Assembly (NCBI GenBank): GCA_001304035.1
Contig: LJUD01000084.1
Coordinates: 1 to 9,825 of the forward strand
DNA: 9,825 nucleotides
Origin: a bacterium SM23_31
GTDB lineage: Bacteria; SM23-31
Reading direction: 5' to 3'
The position numbers and the translations under genes were made by a program. This document shows, piece by piece, positions 1 to 7,140 of the stretch (positions within the stretch are counted from its first letter, which is position 1; the number at the start of each line of letters is the position of its first letter). The notes below the pieces were generated by a model. The model saw only the letters and a program-made list of their open reading frames with translations. It had not been told where the DNA came from and searched no databases.

Positions 1-245
1 TACTCTGATATTCAAATAATCGTGCCATAGGAAGTACTTTGATTTTTTATGAGGATTGTGTAAAATACTCTATGCTAATAAAATTCAGACAGGATTGATC
101 CTAAAAGAATCTCTTCAAGACAAGATAAATAGGACTGTAATCCTATCAAATAATATAAATAAAAGAATAATAACACTAAATTATAACAGTACTTTTTATC
201 CCTGAATTACATATTTCAAACATCAATATAAACAATTTATAGGTG
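1..245. other. Spacer with no gene seen
   Basis: No convincing reading frame, RNA gene or strong terminator is visible in this very AT-rich stretch. A weak 6-bp hairpin (ATAGGA/TCCTAT, 129-146) lies downstream of the minus-strand gene that ends at 246. It lacks a following T-run on the minus strand, so I do not call it a terminator. Confidence 0.5.
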
Positions 246-1097
246 TTAAAAAGTTTTTACCCAAAGCCTTTGAGAGTATACTTTAGTAAATACTGCACCC
301 ACTAAGTAAATCGAAGAGGAATAAAATATCCATACTAAAAGAATAGTTAATGAGCCAAGTGCGCCGTACGCTGTACCAACTTCTGCTTTACTTATGTAGA
401 GCCCTATTATAAATTGTGAAATTATAAACATAAATGAAGTTACAGAAGCTCCAACCCATATATCCCGCCACCTTATGGGAGTTTCGAGTAAAACCTTGTA
501 AGTCACAGCAAATAGGATTGTTACAGCTAAAAATGTAAAAATTCCATCAATAATTTGTAATAAATATACAGGGAAAGGGATATAGTTATTTAAGAATTCT
601 TGAAATAATACAAGTAAAAAACTCTTAATAATTAGCATCATAAGCAATATTCCGAGTATTATAACCATTAAAAAAGAGAATATATAACTTTTTATAGCCG
701 TGATCAAATTACTCCGACTTTGCGGCTTTACGTCCCATATTACATTCAGAGTATTCTTAAGCCGGTAAAAGAGCATCGAAGCTCCAAAAACGACTATAGG
801 GATACTTAATATAGTAGTAAGTTCTCTTGCGGGGTGTAAAAAAGCCTCTTCAATCAATGTTTGTATGACTTCTGCAAGTTTCGGACCAATACTCCTCTGA
901 ATTTCTTGAATAATTTGGCTTTCTGCCACTTGTTTCCCAAATAATAAACCTACAATCCCTATAATAATAACCAGAACAGGTCCGAGTGAGAAAATGACAT
1001 AAAAAGAAATTGCTGCACTTAAGAGTTCCGGTCTCTGTTTTCTCCATTCAATATATGTTGCTTTTAATAATAATTTAATATCATTTAGCAGTTTCAT
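246..1097 (-). CDS. YihY/virulence factor BrkB family inner-membrane protein
   Basis: A 283-residue polytopic membrane protein of the YihY/BrkB (UPF0761) family. The molecular function of this family is not settled; the old ribonuclease BN assignment of YihY proved wrong. About six hydrophobic segments are visible, near residues 28-54, 93-112, 131-163, 174-201, 213-234 and 241-268. The N-terminal LSAAISFYVIFSLGP and the C-terminal GTAYGALGSLTILLVWIFY are family hallmarks, and the length is normal. One oddity is that the usual GAE near the C-terminus reads GAV (residues 267-269). The ATG at 1097 gives the full N-terminal amphipathic stretch seen in relatives, but it has no good Shine-Dalgarno sequence. 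The gene stands alone: more than 300 bp separate it from the next minus-strand frame. The family call is firm; the role in the cell is not known. Confidence 0.92.
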   Translation of the reverse strand: MKLLNDIKLLLKATYIEWRKQRPELLSAAISFYVIFSLGPVLVIIIGIVGLLFGKQVAESQIIQEIQRSIGPKLAEVIQTLIEEAFLHPARELTTILSIPIVVFGASMLFYRLKNTLNVIWDVKPQSRSNLITAIKSYIFSFLMVIILGILLMMLIIKSFLLVLFQEFLNNYIPFPVYLLQIIDGIFTFLAVTILFAVTYKVLLETPIRWRDIWVGASVTSFMFIISQFIIGLYISKAEVGTAYGALGSLTILLVWIFYSSSIYLVGAVFTKVYSQRLWVKTF

Positions 1098-1419
1098 TTA
1101 TTCAATTAACTTGAGAAATATTGGTGCTGTATATGATAGACAATCTAAAAGTGCGTAAAATTCGTAATTAATCCCTGTTATTTAATATCTTGCCAAATAA
1201 TTACAGACCTAACTTATAACTTTCACTTACTTTGGGAATTAAACGTTCTTTTCGAAATGTGCTTGTATTTTACACGCAAGAGATGCGCTTGATTCCATCT
1301 CACCGTGTATTATAAAAAGTTCCTTTCATTTTACGTAAAATCTATGCAAAAATCAATAAAAACCGTATGATGAGGGAAATGGCTGTGAACCTGGCGTAAA
1401 TAACGGAGTATTAACGGTA
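1098..1419. other. Intergenic spacer with palindromes
   Basis: No supported gene lies in this 322-bp spacer. It contains a perfect 14-bp palindrome, ATTTTACGTAAAAT (1328-1341). A second 12-bp palindrome, GTATTATAATAC (1417-1428), runs over the stop codon of the neighbouring small frame. Either could be a protein-binding site or chance in AT-rich DNA. No clear promoter or terminator was found. Confidence 0.45.
1328..1341. repeat. 14-bp perfect palindrome, possible operator
   Basis: ATTTTACGTAAAAT is its own reverse complement across all 14 bases. It lies between two minus-strand genes, about 230 bp upstream of the BrkB-family start. The shape fits a dimeric repressor site, but no regulator gene is present nearby and no second copy was seen in the window. 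Confidence 0.3.
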
Positions 1420-1602
1420 TTATAATACAAAGAAGAAAAAGAAGATGAGGATACAAATGAAGATTACTGCTGTTTCGATAAGCATCGTAAAAGAAACAAT
1501 ATCATCAAAGGAGAGCGCTTCCTCCTCCGTCTCCTCGGCAAATTCTCCGGTTTCTATATCCCCTTCCGTTTCCTTATTTTCAATTACATCTATATCTTCC
1601 AT
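1420..1602 (-). CDS. Possible small acidic tail-anchored membrane protein
   Basis: A 60-residue frame I do not recognise. Residues 1-34 are very acidic (many Glu and Asp, no Lys or Arg after Lys10). Residues about 38-60 are strongly hydrophobic, ending in a run of phenylalanines, so the product would be a single-pass protein anchored by its C-terminus with an acidic cytoplasmic arm. In its favour: mixed synonymous codon use (both GAA and GAG for Glu), the sensible two-part layout, and a promoter-like pair 20 bp upstream. Against it: no good Shine-Dalgarno, no recognisable family, and a competing serine-rich frame on the other strand (1445-1657) that looks like its mirror. It sits alone between lon and the BrkB-family gene. 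Confidence 0.4.
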   Translation of the reverse strand: MEDIDVIENKETEGDIETGEFAEETEEEALSFDDIVSFTMLIETAVIFICILIFFFFFVL

Positions 1603-1622
1603 AGTACAGTCTCATAATGAAT

Positions 1623-1650
1623 TTAATAGTAAATATTATTACCCATGCAA
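1623..1650 (-). promoter_or_regulatory. Putative sigma70-type promoter for the 60-residue frame
   Basis: On the minus strand, TTGCAT (1645-1650) is followed after 16 bp by TATTAA (1623-1628). The -10-like box ends 20 bp before the start codon at 1602. The match is moderate, and AT-rich DNA produces such pairs by chance. Confidence 0.3.
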
Positions 1651-1658
1651 CAACTAAT

Positions 1659-1682
1659 CGCAAACTAAAGTTTGCGGCTACC
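1659..1682 (-). repeat. GTAG-type REP-like hairpin, copy 1
   Basis: On the minus strand GGTAG is followed by a perfect 8-bp hairpin, CGCAAACT-AA-AGTTTGCG on the plus strand (1659-1676). A GTAG tetranucleotide at the foot of a short palindrome is the known layout of REP elements mobilised by RAYT (TnpA-REP) proteins. A diverged copy lies at 7947-7970 and a third with a changed stem at 7893-7917. Confidence 0.7.
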
Positions 1683-1718
1683 ATGAAGATTGTTTTATAA
1701 AGGTAATGAAAACATACG

Positions 1719-1781
1719 GTATAAAATAACGGCAGCCGCAGTACCTCTCAGCGGGACTGCGTAAATTCGCCGTTGTTATAC
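1719..1781. repeat. Nested inverted repeat (63 bp)
   Basis: The outer arms GTATAA...AACGGC (1719-1733) and GCCGTT...TTATAC (1769-1781) pair over 12 bp with a small internal loop. Inside is a second hairpin, CGCAGT (1738-1742 region) to ACTGCG (ending 1761), closed by further C-G pairs. The inner hairpin carries GCAGCCGC at its foot, close to the GTAGCCGC of the REP-like copies. The whole can fold as one long branched hairpin, and it lies about 120 bp downstream of lon. Confidence 0.65.
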
Positions 1782-1904
1782 ATTTATAACAGTAATAAAA
1801 AACTCCATAAAACTATTTTAGTATAGTATTCAGGAAAGACAGCACGTCCCCTATATAATTATCAGAAAAATATTAAAAATCTTTAGTAATAATTTTAAAT
1901 ATTT

Positions 1905-4262
1905 TTATTGTACTTTATTTGTTTTTCCGTCAATCAGGGCGAGATTCCAAACTTCATCAATAGCTTCGACAGGATAAAAATGCAGGTTTTTAATGATTTT
2001 TTCCGGTATATTTTCCAGGTCGCTCATATTTTTTTTCGGAATAATAATAGACTTGATCCCTGCACGTTTTGCGGCGACGACTTTTTCCCTTATTCCTCCG
2101 ACGGGCATAACCTTCCCTCGTAAGGTAATTTCGCCGGTCATGGCGATATCGTGCTTAATCGGTTTTTTTGTCAGTAGAGAAGCCAACGACGTAGCAATCG
2201 TAATTCCTGCAGAGGGTCCGTCTTTGGGCGTAGCCCCTGCGGGAACGTGTACATGAATATCGCTTTTCTCAAAGATTCTGTTGTCGATTTTGAGCTCTTC
2301 CGATTTTGAACGGATATAGCTTAATGCAGCACGCGCGGATTCTTTCATAACGTCGCCCAATTGACCGGTAAGCGTAAAACCTTTATTACCGCGCATCATC
2401 ACCGATTCGATGTAGAGTATTTCACCTCCAAAGGGCGTCCAGGCAAGCCCTGTGGCGATACCTACTTCATTTTCTCTTTTACCCATATCCGAATAAAATT
2501 TGGCAGAACCTAAATATTTCTCAACTGAATTTTTGGTAATTTTCACTATTTTTTTATGCCCTGTTGCGAACTTGCGGGCGACTTTTCGGCAAATGGTTCC
2601 GATTTCCCGTTCAATATTCCGGACTCCCGCTTCACGCGTATAATCCGTAATTATTTTCTCGATTGCAGTTGTCACAAAGGATATATTTTCGGGTTTAAGA
2701 CCATTTTCTTTTATCTGGCGAGGGATCAAATATCGCTCGGCAATCTTGACTTTATCCTCATTAATATATCCGGGCAGTTGAATAATTTCCATTCTGTCAC
2801 GAAGCGGAGGAGGAATCGGATAGAGCTCGTTTGCCGTGGCGATAAAAAGTACATTCGAAAGGTCAAAGGGAACCTCAACATAATGGTCGGAGAATGTTGA
2901 ATTTTGCTCAGGGTCAAGGACTTCAAGCAGGGCTGAGGATGGGTCGCCCCTGAAATCCATACCTATTTTATCCACTTCATCCAGCATAAAGACGGGATTA
3001 TTAGTGCCTGCCTGTTTTATTCTCTGCAAAATTCTACCCGGCAGAGCACCTACGTATGTCCTCCTGTGTCCCCGTATTTCAGCTTCGTCCCTGATCCCCC
3101 CGAGAGATATCCGGATGAACTTCCTGCAAAGAGCCCGGGCAATCGACTGTCCCAATGAGGTTTTTCCCACACCGGGAGGTCCTACAAAGCACAATATTGG
3201 GCCTTTTATGCTTTTTTTCAGTTTGCGAATTGCTAAAAACTCAAGAATTCGGTCTTTAATGTCAACAAGACCGTAATGGTCTTCATCCAAGATCTTTTTG
3301 GCACGGTTAATATCCACCCTGTCTTTGGTGGATACCTTCCATGGGAGGCTCACTAACCAATCGAGGTAATTTACAGCTACGGAATACTCCGCCGCTGCCG
3401 GATTGATTCGTTTGAGCCGGTCGAGCTCTTTTTCAGCAACGGCAAGAGCCTCCTTCGGCATTTTTGCTTTTTTGATCTTATTGGTAAATTCTGTGATTTC
3501 TACAGATAACTCTTCATCTTCTCCCAATTCTTTTTTAATTGCCTTAAGCTGCTCTCTGAGAAAGTATTTGCGCTGGCTTTTATCGAATTCGGTAGATATT
3601 TTAGTCTGTATTTTGCTGCCCAGTTCCAGCATCTTGACTTCACGTCCTAAAATCGTGGTCAGTATTTTAAGCCTGTTTTCTATATTTACTTCCTTCAAAA
3701 TATTTTGCCGGTCAGCTAAATCCATTTCAATATTTGAACAGATAAAATCAGCAAGTATCGCGGGATCATTAATATTAATGGTGGCAGTTAAAATTTCTTC
3801 CGGAATATTCGGCGACAACTCGGTTATTTTTCGGAAAGTTTCAACAATATTACGCTGTAATACCTCAATCTGCATTGACGGCTTATATTCATCTTCGATT
3901 ACATGAATTTCAGCACGCCTGTAAGGCTCATCCTGGATTACTCTATTAATCTTTATTCGCTTAAGCCCTTGAATAATAATTCGAATGCTGCCATCGGGGA
4001 TTTTAAACAGTTTGAGAACAACAGCAGCAGTACCGTATTCAAAAATTTCGTCTTTTGGTATTTCATCTTTTTCTATGATCCTATTAGAAAATACCCCTAT
4101 CATTTTTGAGTCGACCAGTGAATCATTGATAAGTTGAATATCGCGTACATCTTTAACCGGATAAGGCATAATTATGTTTGGTAACAGTACGGTATTATCC
4201 AGAACAAGCAGAGGTATTTCGTTCGGTATTGAGTAAGAAGGTTTTTCAACTTTCTCTTCCAT
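1905..4262 (-). CDS. lon: ATP-dependent endopeptidase Lon
   Basis: Lon is a cytoplasmic homo-oligomeric AAA+ serine protease that unfolds and degrades damaged proteins and selected regulators. At 785 residues it is almost the length of E. coli Lon. In order: an N-terminal LON substrate-binding domain (about 14-205), a helical linker, the AAA+ domain with Walker A GPPGVGKT (361-368) and Walker B PVFMLDEVDK (423-432), conserved Arg in LRDR (488), and the C-terminal protease domain. The catalytic Ser684 lies in PKDGPSAG and Lys727 in GGIREK, so the dyad is intact. The ATG at 4262 is preceded by GAGG 11 bp upstream. It follows the small heat shock gene by 55 bp on the same strand, so the two are probably cotranscribed as a proteostasis pair. 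No CIRCE or other heat-shock operator was found. Confidence 0.98.
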   Translation of the reverse strand: MEEKVEKPSYSIPNEIPLLVLDNTVLLPNIIMPYPVKDVRDIQLINDSLVDSKMIGVFSNRIIEKDEIPKDEIFEYGTAAVVLKLFKIPDGSIRIIIQGLKRIKINRVIQDEPYRRAEIHVIEDEYKPSMQIEVLQRNIVETFRKITELSPNIPEEILTATININDPAILADFICSNIEMDLADRQNILKEVNIENRLKILTTILGREVKMLELGSKIQTKISTEFDKSQRKYFLREQLKAIKKELGEDEELSVEITEFTNKIKKAKMPKEALAVAEKELDRLKRINPAAAEYSVAVNYLDWLVSLPWKVSTKDRVDINRAKKILDEDHYGLVDIKDRILEFLAIRKLKKSIKGPILCFVGPPGVGKTSLGQSIARALCRKFIRISLGGIRDEAEIRGHRRTYVGALPGRILQRIKQAGTNNPVFMLDEVDKIGMDFRGDPSSALLEVLDPEQNSTFSDHYVEVPFDLSNVLFIATANELYPIPPPLRDRMEIIQLPGYINEDKVKIAERYLIPRQIKENGLKPENISFVTTAIEKIITDYTREAGVRNIEREIGTICRKVARKFATGHKKIVKITKNSVEKYLGSAKFYSDMGKRENEVGIATGLAWTPFGGEILYIESVMMRGNKGFTLTGQLGDVMKESARAALSYIRSKSEELKIDNRIFEKSDIHVHVPAGATPKDGPSAGITIATSLASLLTKKPIKHDIAMTGEITLRGKVMPVGGIREKVVAAKRAGIKSIIIPKKNMSDLENIPEKIIKNLHFYPVEAIDEVWNLALIDGKTNKVQ

Positions 4263-4317
4263 GATTATCTATGCCTCACATTTTAATAATATTAACTATA
4301 AAAATTATTTTAATAGA

Positions 4318-4773
4318 TTACTCTTCCCATTTAATATTAATAATACGCTTGCTTCCTCTTCTGTCAACAATTTTCTTAAGCCGTATTTCCAAAAAACCGT
4401 CTTTATACTGAGTTTTAATGTTATATTCATCAACGGCAATAGGAATATCTATTTTTCGCTCAAAAGGACCATAATCAATTTCCATCTTGTGATAATGCCG
4501 TTTTTTGAACTTTTTGATTTCACGGCGGATACCTTTTACAATTATATAACCTTTTTTTATAAAGAGTTCAACATCTTTGCTGTCGATACTGGCAATATCG
4601 ACTATCAGTATAAATTCTTCGTCGGTTTCAAACACATCCACTGCCGGCATCCACCGGGTATCTGAGGGCAGTAAAAATGGATGGTGTGATTTTGAAAATA
4701 TTTTAAACATTGATCTTATGTCTTCATCTCGGTTTAACATAAAATCATCATGGTCATCTGCCTTTTTAGCCAT
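4318..4773 (-). CDS. Hsp20/alpha-crystallin family small heat shock protein
   Basis: A 151-residue ATP-independent holdase that binds unfolding proteins in the cytoplasm and forms large oligomers. The alpha-crystallin domain spans about residues 41-135. It opens with WMPAVDVFETDEEF and contains the conserved DGFLEIRLKK near its end (125-134). A C-terminal IxI oligomerisation motif is present as INI (145-147). The N-terminal arm is short and charged, with a DDHDD stretch. The length is typical. The start at 4773 is fixed by a strong GGAGG seven bases upstream. It lies 70 bp after larB and 55 bp before lon on the same strand; the pairing with lon suggests joint use under protein-folding stress. 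A bare TATAAT-like box (4815-4820) lies upstream without a matching -35, so a separate promoter is possible but unproven. Confidence 0.95.
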   Translation of the reverse strand: MAKKADDHDDFMLNRDEDIRSMFKIFSKSHHPFLLPSDTRWMPAVDVFETDEEFILIVDIASIDSKDVELFIKKGYIIVKGIRREIKKFKKRHYHKMEIDYGPFERKIDIPIAVDEYNIKTQYKDGFLEIRLKKIVDRRGSKRIINIKWEE

Positions 4774-4780
4774 AATGACG

Positions 4781-4785
4781 CCTCC
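4781..4785 (-). promoter_or_regulatory. Strong Shine-Dalgarno of the Hsp20 gene
   Basis: GGAGG on the minus strand, seven bases before the ATG at 4773. It is the best ribosome-binding site among the minus-strand genes here and fixes the start of the small heat shock gene. Confidence 0.8.
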
Positions 4786-4843
4786 AAAAAATATTGAGTT
4801 CCCCGGATTATTTTATTATATAACCTATAATAAACACATGCGG

Positions 4844-5599
4844 TTAATCCGACTGCACAATAAGAGAAGCAGCATATCCTGCTCCGAATCCGTTATCTAT
4901 ATTAACAACCGTTACGCCTGAGGCACAGCTATTCAACATAGCAAACAGTGCTGCAATACCTCCAAAGCTGGCGCCATACCCTACGGATGTGGGTACAGCA
5001 ATTACCGGCTTATCTACCAGCCCTCCAACCGCACTGGCTAATGCACCTTCCATCCCTGCTACGACGATAATCACCCGCGCTTTCTGGAAATCATTCATAT
5101 ATTCCAGCAGGCGATGAATTCCAGCGACACCGATATCATGTATGCACTTTACCATATTCCCAAGTACCCTTGCAGTGACAGCCGCTTCTTCAGCAACAGG
5201 TATATCAGACGTTCCTGCGGATACCACTAATATCATGTTCCTTTTTTTACCGGCTGCGGCCACTGCATTTTTTGTTGTAATTATACGGGCATCGGGATAA
5301 TAGACCAGGTCGGGTATATCTTTTCTAATATACTCGTAATTGTCTTCTGTGGCTCGTGTAGCAAGAAGGATTTTGTTCCGCTTCAAAATTGCTCCGGCAA
5401 TTGCTTTTATCTGTTCGTTTGTTTTCCCTTGACAAAAAATAACTTCCGGAAATCCTTTGCGCACGCTTCTATGATGGTCGATATGCGCAAAACCGAGCTT
5501 TTCAGTCGACAATTGCTTAAGACTATTTATAACACTTTTCTCTGAAATTTCACCTATTTTATACCGGCGTAGTGTGTCTTTTATTTCAGAAAGATTCAT
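4844..5599 (-). CDS. larB: Nickel-pincer cofactor biosynthesis protein LarB
   Basis: LarB (pyridinium-3,5-biscarboxylic acid mononucleotide synthase) carboxylates the pyridine ring of nicotinic acid adenine dinucleotide and cleaves the phosphoanhydride bond. This starts synthesis of the nickel-pincer cofactor used by LarA-type racemases and epimerases. At 251 residues it has the usual length. Visible motifs are the N-terminal DHHR (41-44) and PEVIFCQGK (51-59), then SAGTSDIPVAEEA (127-139), GVAGIHRLL (157-165), AGMEGAL (181-187), TSVGYGASFGG (204-214), MLNSCASG (221-228) and VVNIDNGFGA (231-240). The family works through a transient cysteinyl-pyridine intermediate; Cys225 in MLNSCASG is the best candidate here. 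The C-terminal part resembles the PurE/AIR carboxylase fold, so older annotation may say AIR carboxylase. No larC, larE or larA is within the window. The start lacks a clear Shine-Dalgarno. Confidence 0.95.
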   Translation of the reverse strand: MNLSEIKDTLRRYKIGEISEKSVINSLKQLSTEKLGFAHIDHHRSVRKGFPEVIFCQGKTNEQIKAIAGAILKRNKILLATRATEDNYEYIRKDIPDLVYYPDARIITTKNAVAAAGKKRNMILVVSAGTSDIPVAEEAAVTARVLGNMVKCIHDIGVAGIHRLLEYMNDFQKARVIIVVAGMEGALASAVGGLVDKPVIAVPTSVGYGASFGGIAALFAMLNSCASGVTVVNIDNGFGAGYAASLIVQSD

Positions 5600-5723
5600 T
5601 GAATATCTTAATTAACGTTTAAATACAGCCCCGGTTGTATTTCGCTTTCAAATACAACCATTCATGATAAATTATGTGATATTTCGGATTTGTTTAAAAT
5701 ACATCATCAAGATTTTGTACCGT

Positions 5724-6731
5724 TCAACTTGCTTTACGCTCGAGTCGGCTATTCAATGCATGGTGTTTTTTAATGTAATTCCGAAATTTGATTAATATTT
5801 CCAGTATTTTTTCAGGATTTTTTGCCCGGGATATTTCCGCTTTGACTTTAACACTCTCCGGCATCTCTTTCAAATACCATATAACATGTTTTTTCAAAGT
5901 GTTGACTGTATGCCTGGGACCAAATAACTCCAGGGATTTATTAAATTGCCTGAGGCAGACTGAGATTTTCTCGCCATGCGATGGTAGAGGGAGCAGTTCA
6001 CCGGTTTTTAGATAATGGTTGACTTCGCGAAATATCCACGGATTACCAATAGCACCGCGACCAATCATGACCATATCGCAGCCCGTTTCTTCAATCATTC
6101 TGCGGGCATCACCGGGAGTTCTAACGTCACCGTTTCCGATAACCGGTATAGAAACCGACTCTTTAAGGCGGCGGATTTCACTCCATTTAGCTTTGCCTTT
6201 AAACCGCATTTGCCGCGTTCTTGCGTGAATTGCAATAGCGGAAGCTCCGCTCTCTTCTAAAATTTTGCCTATCATTGAAACAGGCATTGAATTTTCATCC
6301 CATCCGCAGCGGATTTTTACGGTAACAGGCAGCGAAACCGACTGCACTATTGTTTTTACAATTCTACTCATACGCAGCGGATCTTTTAACAATGCGGAAC
6401 CTGCTTCATTCTCGACAACTTTTCTGACCGGACAGCCAAAATTAATATCGATAATATCCGGTTGATGCTTTTCAATGATCTGCGCCGCTCTACCCATAAT
6501 AACAGGATCACTACCAAAAAGCTGCAGTGCGACCGGGCGTTCTTCCTCCAGAAATTGTAAATACTTGTTTGATTTTTCCGAATACCTTACAAGACCTTCG
6601 GAACTCGCCATCTCCGAGAAAACAACCGCCGCGCCTAATTCTTTGCAAATTAACCGGAACGGAATATTCGTCACACGCGCAAGAGGGGCAAGAGCTGTTT
6701 TCCCTTTGATTTCAACCGTTCCGATTTTCAT
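5724..6731 (-). CDS. dusB: tRNA-dihydrouridine synthase DusB
   Basis: A 335-residue FMN- and NADPH-dependent enzyme that reduces specific uridines in tRNA to dihydrouridine. The N-terminal TIM barrel (about 1-240) shows the FMN-binding start ALAPLARVTNIPFR (13-26), the catalytic DINFGCP with Cys100, KIRCGW with Lys139, IHART with His169, GNGD (199-202) and GRGAIGNPW (224-232). A helical tRNA-binding domain follows. These motifs and the length fit DusB better than DusA or DusC. The glycine usual after APMA/APLA in this family is Arg19 here, an oddity for the FMN loop. The start at 6731 has no Shine-Dalgarno but a good promoter pair close by, giving a short leader. It heads the minus-strand run, 124 bp ahead of larB, and diverges from rpmB. 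Confidence 0.95.
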   Translation of the reverse strand: MKIGTVEIKGKTALAPLARVTNIPFRLICKELGAAVVFSEMASSEGLVRYSEKSNKYLQFLEEERPVALQLFGSDPVIMGRAAQIIEKHQPDIIDINFGCPVRKVVENEAGSALLKDPLRMSRIVKTIVQSVSLPVTVKIRCGWDENSMPVSMIGKILEESGASAIAIHARTRQMRFKGKAKWSEIRRLKESVSIPVIGNGDVRTPGDARRMIEETGCDMVMIGRGAIGNPWIFREVNHYLKTGELLPLPSHGEKISVCLRQFNKSLELFGPRHTVNTLKKHVIWYLKEMPESVKVKAEISRAKNPEKILEILIKFRNYIKKHHALNSRLERKAS

Positions 6732-6753
6732 AATTATATTAAATAGGGTAACT

Positions 6754-6781
6754 ATTATAAATTTTATTATTTACAAGTAAA
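6754..6781 (-). promoter_or_regulatory. Putative promoter of dusB
   Basis: On the minus strand TTTACT (6776-6781) and TATAAT (6754-6759) are 16 bp apart. The expected transcript would start about 15 bases before the ATG at 6731, leaving a very short leader with no Shine-Dalgarno. The -10 box is perfect and the -35 box moderate. Confidence 0.45.
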
Positions 6782-6909
6782 ATATTACTTCTCTATCATT
6801 AATAACTCCCATTTCTGTCGTACTGAACTCAGCTCAGTTCTTTATTCTTCTCTCAGGGATCACTCATCGGAGTTCTCAGGATCTTACCGTTTGTTTTCGC
6901 ATGAAACAG

Positions 6910-6930
6910 ATCCTGAATCAGGTCCAGGAT
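6910..6930. repeat. REP-like imperfect palindrome
   Basis: ATCCTG (6910-6915) and CAGGAT (6925-6930) are inverted arms around a 9-base centre. The pattern resembles the widely dispersed ATCCTGAA...TTCAGGAT elements known from many bacterial genomes. Only one copy is present in this window. Confidence 0.45.
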
Positions 6931-7080
6931 TACAAGGAGAATAAATCACGTCAAGCAGGTTCAACAGCAATTCTACAGTAATCCAACAAGGGGAGATAAA
7001 TAACTTTATAATTTTTAATATACAATTAAATAGTGAAAAATTCAAGTTTTTTAGAGTTTCTAAAATTGCCGATTTTTATA

Positions 7081-7109
7081 TTGATTTTAAAATTAAAATT
7101 TATTAATAT
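7081..7109 (+). promoter_or_regulatory. Putative rpmB promoter
   Basis: TTGATT (7081-7086) and TAATAT (7104-7109) are separated by 17 bp and lie 31 bp before the GTG start of rpmB. The geometry is right; the surrounding DNA is extremely AT-rich, which lowers confidence. Confidence 0.4.
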
Positions 7110-7127
7110 ATTGTTTCATTAAATATT

Positions 7128-7133
7128 AAGAGG
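7128..7133 (+). promoter_or_regulatory. Shine-Dalgarno that fixes the GTG start of rpmB
   Basis: AAGAGG lies seven bases before the GTG at 7141. This supports a GTG start codon and the short MAKICEICG N-terminus. Confidence 0.7.
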
Positions 7134-7140
7134 ATTTAGC

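Larger units (their letters stand above)
1603..1904. other. Repeat-bearing spacer downstream of lon
   Basis: This 302-bp gap holds the promoter-like pair of the small frame, a REP-like hairpin (1659-1682) and a nested inverted repeat (1719-1781). The rest, up to the lon stop codon, is AT-rich and shows no gene and no classic GC-rich terminator. The structured repeats may serve as the 3' end or stabiliser of the lon transcript. Confidence 0.5.
6732..7140. other. Divergent dusB-rpmB spacer
   Basis: This 409-bp gap carries the dusB promoter on the left and the rpmB promoter and leader on the right. Between them (about 6815-6985) lies a less AT-rich stretch made of degenerate repeat DNA. It has a GAACT/AGTTC hairpin (6825-6840), two direct copies of TCTCAGG (6851-6857 and 6874-6880), and the palindrome at 6910-6930. 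A 26-codon ATG frame at 6901-6981 overlaps the palindrome and is not supported as a gene. Confidence 0.5.

Noticed and set aside
129..146. Terminator for the BrkB-family gene
   Set aside because: The 6-bp AT-rich stem has no T-run on the minus strand and lies 100 bp past the stop codon.
1445..1657. Serine-rich 70-residue frame on the plus strand
   Set aside because: It is the mirror of the acidic frame on the other strand: its Ser runs are the complement of Glu codons. It has no promoter or family match of its own.
3403..3906. 167-residue plus-strand frame inside lon
   Set aside because: It lies wholly opposite the conserved Lon coding sequence and resembles no family, so it is a shadow frame.
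4774..4843. Heat-shock operator (CIRCE) or sigma32-type promoter before Hsp20
   Set aside because: No TTAGCACTC/GAGTGCTAA repeat or CTTGAAA-type box is present. Only a TATAAT-like box at 4815-4820 exists, without a suitable -35.
4261..4921. Plus-strand frames over the Hsp20 gene
   Set aside because: They are opposite a well-supported gene with a strong ribosome-binding site and have low-complexity translations.
6901..6981. 26-codon ATG frame in the dusB-rpmB spacer
   Set aside because: It has no ribosome-binding site and overlaps the palindrome at 6910-6930; it is better explained as repeat DNA.
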